Source: Daphnia pulex (taxonomy: Eukaryota > Arthropoda > Branchiopoda > Diplostraca > Daphniidae). Taken from it: a stretch of 64,000 nucleotides of DNA. The position numbers and the translations under genes were made by a program. Location of the stretch: the NCBI RefSeq assembly GCF_021134715.1, contig NC_060025.1, positions 8,184,001 through 8,248,000 of the forward strand, given 5' to 3'. Position 1 is the first letter of the stretch, and each line of letters begins with the position of its first letter. This document shows, one piece after another, positions 1 to 12,263 of this stretch. The notes beneath the pieces were generated by a model. It ran no database searches. It had not been told where the DNA came from and was given only the letters and a program-made list of their open reading frames with translations.

Positions 1-48
1 ACCAGAAAAGCAAAGCAAATAGAACATCTTACGAGACTCAGCATCACG

Positions 49-733
49 ATGTCTGTTAAATTCATGGTAAAGATATTCACATCAACATTCAAATACATTA
101 AAAACAATTCTCTACTAAATGCGCTAATTCTTCTTTTAGATTTTTGCTTCTTTGACGGTCGGAGTTCTCTGCTCGCCAGACCCGAACTACAGACCACCTG
201 TTTACGGTGCTCAGCCAAAGTACGAGTACGTCGAGATTCCGCACTGCGCCAAAAACACGACCAAGTCCTGGTGCCTGGAAGACTCTGAATATCCCCAACA
301 TGAAGTGCAACAAGCCCTGGACCAACATTACCAGGCCGTCTTGGCTTTCTACAAGGACAAACTGGCCAACACTGAGAACTCTGTCGACGGACTGGACAAG
401 TTGAACGACGAATCTTACCTCTGCCCAAGTTCAACCGATTACATCCGTCCTTTCCGGGCCATCAACGTCGACGGCAAGTGGCGCACCATCGTCAACGGCG
501 TCGAGTCTTACGGCATCAAGTACACGCAAACTGCTCGAATTGAAGAATGCGACGTGGTCGTGGGTGCCACCTGCCCCTTGGTACCGTCCTGCTACGAGTC
601 AAAATGCGTCCAGAAAAATATTTTCCATCGCTTTTTGGTCTACAACCCGTACGACTACGCTTTCCCTTTCGCCATTGAAAAATTCAAGTTGCCCGGATCG
701 TGCGGTTGCGTTGTCGGAGCTTTCCATCTTTAA
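49..733 (+). CDS. Spaetzle-like secreted cystine-knot ligand, 2 exons
   Basis: Exons 49-66 and 140-733 join in phase 0 across a 73-bp GT-AG intron and encode 203 aa. The joined start reads MSVKFMIFASLTVGVLCSPD, a short hydrophobic signal peptide that exists only after splicing. The C-terminal half (from about residue 115) fits the Spaetzle neurotrophin-like knot: a first Cys (CPSSTDY), then RPFRAINVDGKWRTIVN, a Gln and IEEC, spaced cysteines (GATC, PSC, SKC), an FLVYNPYDY strand and the terminal GSCGC pair. Spaetzle proteins are secreted dimers that bind Toll-family receptors after proteolysis of the prodomain. I see no clear dibasic cleavage site before the knot. The prodomain is short (about 90 aa). 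An AATAAA lies about 130 bp past the stop. The family call is firm; the specific orthologue is not assigned. Confidence 0.85.
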
Positions 734-740
734 AAAAACG

Positions 741-3404
741 CATCAACTAAAACTGTGTCCATCGTATTGAGTAGTGGCACATGATCAAGAGCAATCAAGA
801 GCAAAGGAAAACTAACCAAATACTTACACATAATGAATTAAATTATTTTACATAACCGAAAAATAAACAGTTTTAATTAACAGTAAACGTTTGAAAATCT
901 TACTTTTAACTATTAAACTAATATTCTAAATCATGAAAGCTTAGATTAAATTTACCAAGAAACTATTCAAAAATTAAATTATACGGTGTGGAATAATTTT
1001 GTAGTACTAGTTGCTAGACGATTATATGATTTTTAAAACGTGACACGAACGGATTGCTCAAAACCCTCCAAATTCTCACTGACTCGTCCGTTTGTAATTG
1101 GAAGAAGTTCTAGTGGCTTTTATTTTGATTTGCACCGCAATGAAAGTGCGCTGTTATTTTTACTAGTAATACCAGACTAACCAGAGCCATTGGTAATACT
1201 TGCACGAAGTTAGGTCTTATAGACAATTGTAAAATTGCATACCTTAATACATTTTCCCATGTGTAGTTCATTTGTGTAGTTCATACGACTGCACTTCTAT
1301 CCTGCAAATAACATTTTGATTAGTTTACTTTATTTGGGATTTACAGTGGAAATCCACACTTTTTTTTAAATGTTTCTAGTTTCTAGAAAATTTATAAAGA
1401 AAGCATATGATATATCATAGCCAGAAGAAAGAATAGTAGGCGAAACTAGGTTACCATGCTATATCAGGAAGCTTTTCAAAGCAAGCGTTTTTAATGCAGA
1501 CATTTGGTAAGACCTGTTTCACAAAGTAGGAAATCAATAGAAGATGTACTAGAAGACACATGAGTGGGTTTAAGATAGCCTATTTCTATATTCTAAGATA
1601 TGCTAAAATGAAGATAAATGAGCAGACCAGGCTACACTCACCAACACAATTTCCGATCTTCCAATGAACATTGAGGCAGCACTCCCAGCCCAATTATATC
1701 TCACTTGAGATAACATGGGCACATTTTAATTTCAGAAAATATTTTCATACATCTACACTATTCACAGTATTTAAAATTAAATCCTTCGCCGATATCTTAT
1801 GCAATCTGGCTTTAATCTCTACTCTTTCACCATGCTGCTCTCGATTCAATAGGAGGCCCTACTCTTTAAACATTTTTGCCGTTTTCATACTCACTTAAAA
1901 AGCTTGGAAATAGCTATAACGCTCTAACATTACACTGAACTAGTTACAGCTATTTTATAATCAAACAAATTAATTACACCTGACACACCATCTCGCGCCT
2001 TTCTTTCATCACCGCCATGATGACACTCTTACTCTTTTGTTTCCTACTTTCAGCTGCTGATCAGCTGACTGAAATTGAAAACACATTTTAAAAAAATTTT
2101 GAATTTGAAAAAAAAATAATAATAATAATAAATTAATAATTAAAAAACATACCAATTCTCCAAAACTTTGCAATTGAAAAAGTCTGAAAATTTTAATTTT
2201 GAAATTTTGAATCAAGTAAGAACAGGTGACAGATCAGGTTGAAGTTTAACAGGTCGTAAACATGGAAAGAATTAAAATCGAATAACAGGATAATTTGGTT
2301 GGAGTTGGATACACTTCAACCATTTGCTTGGGCTCAGGTAAAACTACTACCTATTATTGACAGACAGAACGCTACCTTATTTTCTTCTTTAGTAGCACAC
2401 CGGTACCGCACGCACAAAGGTGGGAATAATAGAATATCTAGAATTCTAACTGTTTGCTCGCTTCACCAATACTGTTCGTCTATAGGTGACGGGAATAGCA
2501 ATACACAGTCTAGCCTATATTTCGCTGTGCTAAAATAACAACAAATACTAAAAGACCTAAAAGACGATATGGCAGTGCTTTAACTTGATGCAATAACGCA
2601 TTAACTGCACACGCCATATATTTTTTGTTTCCAAGGAAATCCCCAGACTCTCGTTTTGCTGAAAGTATTGAACATTATAGCCAGAAAAAACCCAATGTAA
2701 ATTATTAATAGTTTCTGCTTTTCTTTTTTATTTGTCGGATGTCATTTATAAGGGAAAGGAATTTTGTATCTGACAGAGTAATAGACTGTTAGGCTCATCT
2801 TTTCTCTCTCAAAAGCTATAGTTAATTCGTAAGTTATATTCTGGAAAGCAATGGGCATAATAAATTATATCCTCGCGGCTTTTGAGCGAGGTGATATAAT
2901 AAAAATGAACGCCCAAGGCAGTGGGCTATACAGGACAGGTGGATGAACCAGACTAACACACACAGGAGAAAAGAATCGTTTCACCGCTGATGGGTAAATT
3001 TGAATGGGCCAGGAAAATCCCCTGTTGGCTTTCGTCGAAAAAAGAAGAGTTTTGAATAATGTACATTAGCAGGGACTTGATTAAAAATGAATACAAGCCG
3101 AAGATATAAGAAAGGAGGAAGTGCGTGCGGGATCTCGATGTGAAGTTGATGACGCTGTGCGTGGATGACCGAGAGTGTATAGCATCTTGTGGCCACCTGC
3201 GTTCACTATAATGAGTGATATAGTTGGCTCTAATTTCTCATTTTCTTCCTCTAACATCCGATGTGATGGCAGACCTATTTTACTTTATAGTATATGGTAG
3301 TGCTGCGGTAAAGATGTTTGGTTTTCTCTTTCTTTCTATTGGAACTTCACCACCAACGCCGTCACCGCCATCACCGCAAAACCATTCGGGAGCAGCAATA
3401 TGGG
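741..3404. other. Intergenic, no gene recognised
   Basis: About 2.6 kb of AT-rich sequence. Open frames here are short, lack splice support and show no domain. It holds a simple AAT-type run near 2115-2135 and many poly-A/T stretches. The last part contains the upstream region of the next gene. Confidence 0.6.
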
Positions 3405-3412
3405 TATATAAG
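3405..3412 (+). promoter_or_regulatory. TATA box of the His/Pro-rich gene
   Basis: TATATAAG lies 61 bp upstream of the ATG at 3473, so transcription should begin near 3435-3440 with a short 5' UTR. The ATG has an arthropod-like context (CAACAATG). Confidence 0.7.
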
Positions 3413-3472
3413 AGACGAGTCGCTCTTCCAAAAGTCACATTCCACTGCCAGCAACAACTCAGTAAAGCAACA

Positions 3473-4817
3473 ATGAAACTCAATACTCAATCAGTAAGTA
3501 CAGGATTTCATTTTACCATATAGTTCAGTTATTTAATAGAAATTTTGAATTAACCTTAATTTTTTACCGATTTTATTACATCAAGGTTCTAGTGCTCTTC
3601 TGCCTTTTGCTGGCCAATGCTCTAGCTGAACCCAATCGCGAAAAACGATCACGTTAGTCAATTTTAATCTAATTCTTAATTTTAATGGTTTAACAGAAAT
3701 TTTAAATTTTCAAAACTGTAGATACTGCTATAGAAATGAGCTGTCTTTATAACTGTTATTAGTGCTCAGTAGGCTAGTATACTTGTATTTTGACACACAT
3801 ATCTCAATTGCAGCCGATGGACACGGACACGGACATCATCATGACCACAGTCACGATCATGAACACGAGCACGGACACGGTGGCGTCCCGATTCACACTC
3901 CCGATGTGAGCCCACAGTATTACGCCCAACAGTATGCTTCGCCTCCTTCTTACGATGCTCAACCTTCCGAGTACCAGGAGCAGCAACCGTATGAAGAGCA
4001 TCAAGCAGCTTCTTCTTTCGATGCCCCAAAAGGACCCCAAGAATACGATACTCCTTACTACAGCAGTCCTTCTGCTCCTGAATACAGTCCACCAGCTCCT
4101 GAATACTCTCCTCCAGCACCGGAATACAGCCCCCCTGCTCCTGAATACTCACCTCCGGCACCGGAATACAACTCTCCAGCCCCAGCATACAGTCCACCGG
4201 CTCCTGCTTATTCTCCACCAGCTCCTGCTTACTCTCCACCAGCTCCTTACTCCCCACCAGCTCCTTCTTACTCACCATCTGCTCCTCAATCCTACCAAAC
4301 TCCAGCAGCTCCTTCTTACAATCCCCCAGCTGCTTCTTACAGCGCTCCTACTGCTCAGTACAGCCCGTCTTACGAAGCCCCACAAGAAACTTACGAAGTC
4401 CCTCAGTATTCTTACGGTGCTCCCAAAGGCAAGAAGCCCAAGGGAAGTTATGGTGCCCCCAAAGCTACTAAAGCTCCTAAAGCCAAGAAACCAAAGGGCA
4501 GTTATGGCGCTCCTAAGGCCACCAAGAAGCCCAAGTCCAGCTACGGACCTCCCAAACACTCGTACAGTGCTCCATTGCAGTCGTATTCAGCTCCTGCTCC
4601 CTCTTACCAGGCCCCAACTCCTTCCTACCAAGCCCCATCTTACCAGGCCCCAGCTCCATCTTATCAAGCACCGGCTTATTCAGCTCCAGCCTATTCAGCT
4701 CCAGCTTACTCAGCTCCAGCTTACTCAGCTCCAGCCCCAGCGTACTCTGCTCCGGCTCCAGCTTACTCTGCTCGTCAACAGTCCTACCAACCCCAACAAC
4801 AAGGCTATGGTAAGTAA
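3473..4817 (+). CDS. Secreted His-rich, Pro/Tyr-rich repeat protein (cuticle-like)
   Basis: Three coding exons: 3473-3493, 3586-3652 and 3814-4817, in phases 0 then 1. The joined N-terminus has a signal peptide (VLVLFCLLLANALAEP) followed by EKRS, a possible dibasic processing site. Next comes a His/Gly/Asp cluster (DGHGHGHHHDHSHDHEHEHG) that could bind metal. The rest is low complexity: repeated PEYSPPAP and PAYSPPAP, a middle KKPKGSYGAPK block, and a tail of SYQAP and YSAPA repeats. This resembles structural matrix or cuticular proteins in which Tyr may be cross-linked; no chitin-binding Rebers-Riddiford motif is visible. The chosen end reads YGK then TAA at 4815, but GGTAAGTAA also matches a splice donor, so a short alternative terminal exon near 4970 is possible. 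Confidence 0.8.
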
Positions 4818-5320
4818 ACGTTAAACGTGAGTTCACTGGCTGATCCACACGAATTGTCGTTGAAAATTGAAATGTCTAAGATCCTGTTAAATTTTCCTTA
4901 TTGCTTTATGATAGTCAATCTTTATTTTTTCAAGCCGGTTACTTGAATGTTAACATTTACAATGCAGATGCCACAGTTTGAATTGTGTCCTATACTCATT
5001 GTATAATAGTTGCAATCAGAAATATAAACAAAACTGGTTTTGTTGCTGAAATTAATTGTCAAGTGTTGTTTATTAACATGAGCATGAAAGAGAATGAAAA
5101 TTGCGCATAAAGGTGCGAGAGTAGGTATATATGCGTATAGTATATAATGCGTCTGGACACCCTTTAAATAAAAACCGCGGTTCTTTATAAATTACCAACT
5201 AGAAATAGATACTGAACAATTAATTGGTCTTCCATTGAGCTGCTCAGAACAGAAAGAACCTAACAGTAAGAATAAAACATGTTTATAGCATTTGTTTGCT
5301 GGAAGTTTGAAAACCGACAC

Positions 5321-5393
5321 GGTCTCATGGCTTAGATGGCAAAGCGCCTGCCTAGTAAGCAGGAGATCACGAGTTCGAGTCTCGTTGGGACCT
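5321..5393 (+). tRNA. tRNA-Thr (anticodon AGT)
   Basis: A 73-nt cloverleaf. Acceptor arm GGTCTCA pairs with TGGGACC, the anticodon stem CCTGC/GCAGG encloses loop CTAGTAA with AGT at 5354-5356, and a T arm carries GTTCGAGTC. There is no intron and no encoded CCA. A poly-T tract (terminator) starts at about 5400. Confidence 0.93.
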
Positions 5394-5784
5394 AATCTGT
5401 TTTTTTCACCAATATTTTATCTCTTACGTGATAACAGTTTTTTAAATGTCACGAAAGAATTCAAAACATCTTAATTATTTTCTTTCAAATTAAAACATAG
5501 AAAATTATCATTGCGCCCCTCTGCGCGGTTCAACTAGGGCATCAAAATATTTGGAAGTCTGAGATAACCTAACGCACCCTAACGATATGCATAGGCAGTT
5601 AAATCTTATCGTGAGTTCGTGACGCTAACGACTTCTGGATGATAAGTGTATTCTATCTAAAATTAATCTTGAAGCAGACAGCAGTTCGGGAAATGGTCAC
5701 ACATTGAAAACACGTTCTTTGCCCTTACCAACATTTTATTACAGTTTGTAAATCAGATTTACTGTTAACTAAATTAAACCACAA
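5394..5784. other. Intergenic gap between tRNA-Thr and the sushi gene
   Basis: A T-run just after the tRNA fits Pol III termination. The remainder is AT-rich with no motif I can support apart from the presumed 5' UTR of the following gene. Confidence 0.5.
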
Positions 5785-8700
5785 ATGGTATTTTTGAAAA
5801 CTAGTCCTTGTTGGTTGATTTTCCTCTTCACGCTAGTGCAAAGTAAAAATCAAATGGGTGCTGTGGTGTCGTTATTATTGGAATCTTATTTTTGATTTGT
5901 TGTTTGACAAGGTTATCATGCAGCCATATCGTGTCCGCCTTCAACACCAGTGAAACTCAACACATTCTGTCATCATTCTCAAGTGTCTGTTCCATTTCCT
6001 TTTGAATGTGACGCTACCCCTGTAAACTACTGTCACAATGGTATAACCTTAATTAAATTAAATCAAGATGCGCATAAATTAATCACAAGCTCGTATTTGT
6101 CCAATCGTAGCCGAAAACTTGTTGCAGCCGAACAATTCGACTAAAGTTTACTTGGACGACAACAGATTCTTTGACGGCGATTTAATTGGCAATTGCTGGA
6201 ATGATTCGACGACGACTTATAGCCAATCTGGACATTGGCAGATTAAATTAGACACAATTCAAAATATTTATGCCGTCCTAGTCAGGACGCTCGGTCCCGC
6301 AAGTAATAACACGCTCAATCATAATTTTGTTATCAAAACATATTCCGTAATTATTATAGTTGACGTACAGGAAATCAATCAAGTTCGCTTCGGGTTAGTT
6401 TAACGAGACACGTATCAAGTAACCGGTCAGAAACCACCCGATGTCACGACTTTAATTACCGTGATGGATATCACATGTTTTATTGTTATCATCCTGACGA
6501 AGCTTTGACGACAAGTTACCGGCCAGGATTCGATGCCAAATTTGTGGATATCGTCGGAGAAATTTACATCGACGAAACATGCGATTTTACAAACATCGTC
6601 AAACTCTATTCTTATCCAGGTAAATTTAATTAATTTACTTACATGAAATTAAACATATAAATTGCCTTCCTGTATAAATTCAAGTCAGAGTTTGCGGTAT
6701 TCCGGAAGCCCATCACAATCAAACCGTAGACCCTCATGCCAACTATTACCTAATCGGTCAACAGGTAACGTACAGGTGTTCTGATGACGCACACACACTC
6801 ATCGGGCAGCCAGATCGAGTCTGTCAACATAATGGTTTGTGGAGTGGAAACACGCCCATGTGTGTTCTAGGTATAGTGACTATAGTCCGTCTAACTATTG
6901 CGCAATAAACGTTCTATTTTATTAAATAATTTTTCCTTGTCGAATAGTTCGAAAATTTCAACCACAAACTCAACTGGTCCATCGGATGGGAAACACGGAA
7001 TTGTATTGGCCGGCCGATCGTCTGTCAAATGCAACGCGTCTTGATGAGATGGAAATGATTACTTATGGATTCGAGGCTGAATATTGCATCAACCGTATTC
7101 TACTGGAATATCACTCTGGTGAACTAATTTCATTGATTTATCTTTTTTATTAAAAAAAAAATTAATTGGTGGATTAGAACTTTCTACAGGTACGAAATTG
7201 ACAGCTTATACGACGTCTGTCAACGGAACTCGGCATATTTGGACAGCAAACGGCACGTTTGGCAAATACTCGAATAAACAATACTTTGTCCCTCGAGTAC
7301 CTTTTGTGTGTTGTTCTAATGTGACAATTCAAAGACACCAGGACTTAGCGACACGCGCCATTTTCAAACGATCTGAATTCATCTATCAAATAGAAGCAGA
7401 TGGTTACCGCCGTGAGCAAATTTCATAATTTGATATGCCAATATCTGCTTGACATTTCATTAAAACTTTTAGATCGTGAGTTCTATTGTCTGCGACCTCA
7501 TCTCTTTCCAAATATGAAATTTTCCATCAAACCGAACCATACAATCGAAAACGGAGTAACTGTGACGATTGAATGTAATAAAGGTTTCCATCAGCAAAAT
7601 GCAGATCCAGCTGAAATTCAATGCGAAAATGGAATATGGAAAGGAAGATTCCCAATCTGTGAAAGTATTACCTCATTTCTGATTTAAATAATATGACATC
7701 AAATTTAGTTTGCATAAGATCTCAGCCTCAATGTTTTGGGGAAAAATCTTGCAACATTATGCAGGCGGGGGGTGCAAATAATTTTTAAAATCCATTTCCT
7801 TCGGGAAAAGGTACAAGTCTACAACACTTTAAGTCAGTATTCTCTATGGGGGGACAGGTAGATTCGGTCTGAAATTAACTATAGTTGCCTGAATATGTCG
7901 TTTGCGTGTCTGTGCTCGCAGGAAAACATTGTCCACAGCCCATCAAGCGCAGTCATTCTTCCTGGAACTATGAAAATAAAGGATTAAAATTTAATCAAGT
8001 GCGTTACAAGTGTGACCACGGGTTTGAACTACAAGGTATAACTTTTGGAATTATTTAAATTAAATATTCGTTACATAATTCGATTACGCGCAGGCCGTAA
8101 CGCTGCCACTTGTATTGATGGTAGATGGACTACCCCATCTCCAACTTGCAAAGGTAAATTTTTATTTATTTAACTTAACCTGTTGAATAATAATTAAGAC
8201 AATAACTTTTGTTTTCAGTTACGTTTTGTCCGAGTTTAATGATGCCACCCAACTTGTTTTGCATGCTGAATCGTAAAAACGAGTTTTATGATGCCACTGG
8301 CAATGGAACAGTATTTCACCATGGCATTGGCCTTGTTTGCTACTGTCAGTTTGGATTCCGGGCTATAGGTATTTCTGCTATAAAAGTTAATTGAAATCTC
8401 GTGCTCATTTTTATTTCTAGGAAATAGGACCGTTCGGTGTGATAATCAAGAATGGACGTCAGAGCTTCCGCAATGTCAAAGTAGTTCAATCCTAAAAAAA
8501 TTAGGCCACTGTATTACATGTAATTAAATAATAGCTCCTTAAATTATAGAGATATTATGTGGGAGCCCTCCATTCTTGATTCCAAGCGGTGCGAATAATT
8601 CCATCATCCAGCAACGCCATTGGGAAATTGGGTTACACAATTTTACCTGTCCAGACGAGTTGGTTATCAAAGGTAAGCCGTAGGCTATTCATTATGCACG

Positions 8701-9207
8701 TCCGAAAAAAATGACGTTGAAATTCTTTCATTTTTAACTAGGTTATAATGACCAAACGTCTCTAGAACTAATATGCCAAGAAAACGGTGAATGGGGTGAA
8801 ACGGAAGTGTTTGAATGTGTTAATCAAACCAAAGGCCTTGAGTGTTATGTAATTGCGGGTATCGTTATGGGTGTAATTTTAGGACTGGCGCTAATTACTG
8901 TCTCTGTCGTGTTTGGTAAAAGGTGAATAACATTGATATTTAATTATTTTTGACCCATCGTAACCTAAAATAAATTTTTAGGTTTATGAGGAAAGCAGAT
9001 AAAACAAAGAAGATTAACGAGAGTAGAAGAAATTTGACGATCGTTGAAGACGATTACAACCAAAGTTACATTTCCTATTCAGAAGAGATGGATGAAGGTC
9101 CTTGCATTGCCTTGATTGATGGATACATGACAAAGCCATTTTATTCGACATACGACACTAAACTAATCGAATCGAGCGAAAGTGAAATAGACGTGGAAAC
9201 TTTCTAG
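5785..9207 (+). CDS. Sushi (CCP) and fucolectin-like domain type I membrane protein, 15 exons
   Basis: Exons: 5785-5842, 5924-6040, 6111-6302, 6371-6619, 6685-6870, 6948-7118, 7190-7402, 7473-7664, 7922-8035, 8094-8153, 8219-8368, 8421-8480, 8550-8672, 8742-8922 and 8982-9207. They total 2,292 nt (763 aa). Every intron but the last is phase 1, typical of shuffled extracellular modules. A signal peptide (LIFLFTLVQ) leads into a fucolectin/discoidin-like domain at about 59-205 (RFFDGDLIGNCW, HWQIKLD). A sushi domain follows at about 206-267 (VTYRC, GLWSGNTPMC), then a second diverged fucolectin-like segment at about 268-395. Four more sushi modules run to about residue 650, with CENGIWKGRFPIC and CIDGRWTTPSPTC endings. 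One transmembrane helix (about 659-683) is followed by an 80-aa tail with KR-rich start and several Tyr. Sushi modules usually bind complement-like or adhesion partners. Ligand unknown. Confidence 0.82.
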
Positions 9208-9427
9208 ATCCGCAAAAAAATTTTATACCAGCTTTGTTGACTGTTTGATAATAAAATAAAAATAAAAGTTTTAACATTTTTTATTTGGGTTGGTACTACA
9301 AATTGTTTAACTACATTTGATTCACCTTATTTATAGCAATTGTAGAAGAAATGTATGATCTCCCAAGAACTCATCTGATATTCTTCTGAATCGATTGTAC
9401 ACATCGAATAATCCTCAGTATTTAACA

Positions 9428-9499
9428 GGCTCGATGGTCTAGGGGTATGATTCTCGCTTAGGGTGCGAGAGGTCCCGGGTTCAAATCCCGGTCGAGCCC
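9428..9499 (+). tRNA. tRNA-Pro (anticodon AGG)
   Basis: A 72-nt cloverleaf. GGCTCGA pairs with TCGAGCC, and the anticodon stem CTCGC/GCGAG encloses loop TTAGGGT. The T arm is CCCGGGTTCAAATCCCGG. First of a close pair. Confidence 0.93.
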
Positions 9500-9585
9500 A
9501 AACTTTTATAAATCCTTTTTCAAGAAAGTCCTGAGGCAACTACCTGTTCTGTTTAAAATGTGAATTTTTGTTGGTTCTTCCACTT

Positions 9586-9657
9586 GGCTCGTTGGTCTAG
9601 GGGTATGATTCTCGCTTTGGGTGCGAGAGGTCCCGGGTTCAAATCCCGGACGAGCCC
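9586..9657 (+). tRNA. tRNA-Pro (anticodon TGG)
   Basis: Nearly the same body as the tRNA-Pro 86 bp upstream, but the loop is TTTGGGT, giving anticodon TGG. The acceptor pair is GGCTCGT/ACGAGCC, so the acceptor arm changed with compensation. The flanks differ, so this is an old tandem duplication with anticodon change rather than a recent copy. Confidence 0.93.
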
Positions 9658-10187
9658 AGTAATCTTTATTTTCCTCGAAATAACAAAGTTAATTGATTCA
9701 CCATTAATCAAATAAGACATTTTTATAACCCACCGTTTTTCTTTAATCAGATCTATTATTTAAAGACATCTTGCAGCACTTAAGACTAGCGCAAACCAAT
9801 AAAAAGAAAGTTTTATGATATCATTTCGTAATGACTTTATTCGTGAACAAGAAACATGACAATGCAGAGAATAGAAGAAACACGGTTTCTTATTAATCAC
9901 GTTTGACTATGTACAAAACATTCCATTGAAAACTGAAAATACACGTTTTTTTCCGAAATTGGGTACCCTGAAAAGGGTAAAAGTTTAACAAGCAAATCGA
10001 ATTAAAAGAACCATAGATTATTGCGGCTGTAAATAAGCCCGAATGTGCTTCATCATCACCCGTAAGATGCACTCATTTTTATTTTTTTTACAATTCCATC
10101 TCTACTAGTCACGATAATACGTTTCTATAATACTAACTAGAATATAACACACACATAATCAACTAGTCATAAACAAAAGAAAAAGAA
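9658..10187. other. 3' flank of the minus-strand receptor gene
   Basis: AT-rich; probably the 3' UTR of the gene ending at 10188. No other gene is visible. Confidence 0.45.
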
Positions 10188-11806
10188 TCACTCGAACTCG
10201 CGAGGTCGTTTCACGAACAAGGCGAGACCGAAACTTAATTCGTCGGTAGCCGGACGTCTTCGAGATTGGTCAAAGAATCCCGAGTCCTGAGATCCTCTTC
10301 CGGTTTCGGTAGGAGTCGACGAAGAAATCTGGTGACCATAAAGAGATCCGGTGAATGAGAGAATCGACGTGGAGAGGTTTAAATCATTTTCGTATGAGAC
10401 ATTGGCGGACACTTGAGAATCATCAAAAACAAAAGCCTGCGGCTCGGTGGGCTCGCAGTCTTCTTGGCACTGGTCGGTTGAGCGGGATTGAGGCACATTA
10501 TGAGCTGGATCGATAAACGAATTTTGTTCGGCTATAAAAAGAACACAATTGGTTAATTTCAAGAAAATGATTCAATCCCAGGATCGATTACGACATACCA
10601 GGAGATACAACAGGTGCGGTAGGAAGGCGGTGCATGGAGAGTCTAACGTGGCGATGGGCATAAGATTCACCTCCGCTGGAACGTCTTCTCCTGGAGTCGG
10701 TCGGGAGTGTAGGATCACTCCTACTTGCGGTCAGAACGGCATGAGATTGAGGGTGGTGCGTGAGCAAATCCAGCGATTGGCTCCTGATTAGAATAGTATT
10801 CATTCGTGGTGCGCAATTCGATTCAGGTACGTCCACGTGAAGATCCAGGACGGAATTCGGTTCCCATAGGGAAGGAATAGTTTCAGTCGATCCATTTCCA
10901 TCTTCGATTGGCGGTTCAGCTCCTGGCAGATTGGCGTTATCTTCGTCCATATCAGGAGATTCTACCTTGGGATGACGGTGATAATAATTGATGGGTGTGG
11001 CTTGATTGAGAACGTCCTGTTGGACAATCACTCGAGTGTAGACGGGCTCAGATGCCACGACGCAGTTGGCTGGTTCTTCCGGATCTTCGTAAGGAGGTGG
11101 AAGGCGGTCGACAAGATTGCGACTTTCATCCTTTGAATCGTCAACAGCCGGTCGTGTCGTTTCAACTTTGCGATCTGATTATGTAATAAAAATAATGATT
11201 AAAACATCTTTATTAAAAATGAAATAATTTGAGTTGACATACGTTTAAAGTAAACAAAAAAACTGCCGGCGGCAAGTGTGGCCAGGATTGCGCAGATAAT
11301 AATCGACGTCACTGCAGAACCAATCGTGTTAACGTCACTCAAATAATCTGCTGGCGGTTCACTTTGGTTCGGATAACATTTCATTGAATGACGTTGACCC
11401 GTCAAATCTTCTGACTGATATCTGCATAAAATAAATTTTTAAAATTAGTTGATTGATTTAAAATAAAAAGAAGTTTTTTAATTAACTTACCCAGGAAGAC
11501 ACACGCCACAATCGTCTGCTGTTCTAGCACATCCGATCCGGCCGTTAACTGTAACCGGAGAACGGCGATAAAACACTTGCTCACATGGAAGGCAAGTCTC
11601 ACACATGGAAAATAAACAGTAATTTCCAACTGTGCAGTCAGCATCTCGTTTACACTAAATTTAAAAAGAATTGTTAAAAATCGACAGGTCTGGACTGGTT
11701 TTTTTAAAATCTAATAAAATACCTCCGTAGCGGGGATGTTCATGGAACTGACGGCCGATGTCAACAAAAGAAACAGGGCCATCATCCTGCAGAGTCGGAT
11801 GAACAT
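10188..11806 (-). CDS. Receptor A: single-pass receptor with small Cys-rich ectodomain (TNFR/Grindelwald-like?)
   Basis: Coding exons in transcript order: 11723-11806, 11491-11654, 11243-11421, 10599-11174 and 10188-10531 (448 aa). The signal peptide (MMALFLLLTSAVSS) is followed by a Cys-rich module of ten Cys (RDADCTVGNYC, CETCLPC, DDCGVCLPGYQ). A transmembrane helix (SIIICAILATLAAGSFFVYF) ends in basic residues. The long tail has a PPxY motif (LPPPYEDP), NGSTETIPSLWEP, RSQSLDLL (14-3-3-like), RRRRSSGGESYAHRHVRLS and a terminal GSQDSGFFDQSRRR. A splice acceptor 5' of the ATG (near 11829) and a donor at about 12258-12263 suggest a noncoding first exon. Exon sizes and phases mirror the two plus-strand paralogues. 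The small CxxC-rich ectodomain recalls insect TNF receptors, but I cannot confirm that family. Confidence 0.82.
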
Positions 11807-12128
11807 GTTGGAATGAGTTGACCTTGTCTGGAACAAAAGAGAGCAAAAATACTTTTAAGAATTTGGATTTTTAAAAACTGCTTTTAAAAAATGAAAAGGG
11901 AAACTTTTATTTTTCCTGAGAAGGTGATTGGCCCTGCTCTGACCTCAAATCAGGTAGTACAAAAACAAGTGAGTCATGGTTGAGAAATGTGAGGACAGGT
12001 TTCTACCGTCAAGATCAATTGACCATGAGCCTCCGGAGACATTCCATTCAGGTGACGTTTTTACCGAGTCATTCACATTTCTTAACAGATTTTTACAATT
12101 TTCTAATAAAAGCGAATTTTGTCTTTAC

Positions 12129-12158
12129 TGACGTCAATTGCAAATTCATTTGACGTCA
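12129..12158. promoter_or_regulatory. Paired TGACGTCA (CRE/ATF-type) sites
   Basis: Perfect palindromes TGACGTCA at 12129-12136 and 12151-12158, 22 bp apart (about two helical turns), lie 323-352 bp upstream of the Receptor A ATG and inside its presumed first-intron/promoter region. Such sites bind bZIP proteins of the CREB/ATF/XBP1 type. Function is inferred from sequence only. Confidence 0.5.
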
Positions 12159-12263
12159 ATCTCCAATAAGTTTCTTATCTCAACAATTTCAGTGGGCTAA
12201 TAGAAATGTCGTTATCACAGCCAACGACATTCCAACGCTGACAGTTTTTTTAAAAAGGCTTAC

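Noticed and set aside
3766-4848. Long open frames antisense or out of frame to the Pro-rich gene
   Set aside because: Shadows of repetitive coding sequence (Leu/Glu-rich translations); no start context or splice support.
5950-6403. Apparent frameshifts in the sushi gene
   Set aside because: The frame changes are explained by phase-1 GT-AG introns at 6041-6110 and 6303-6370; the joined protein is continuous.
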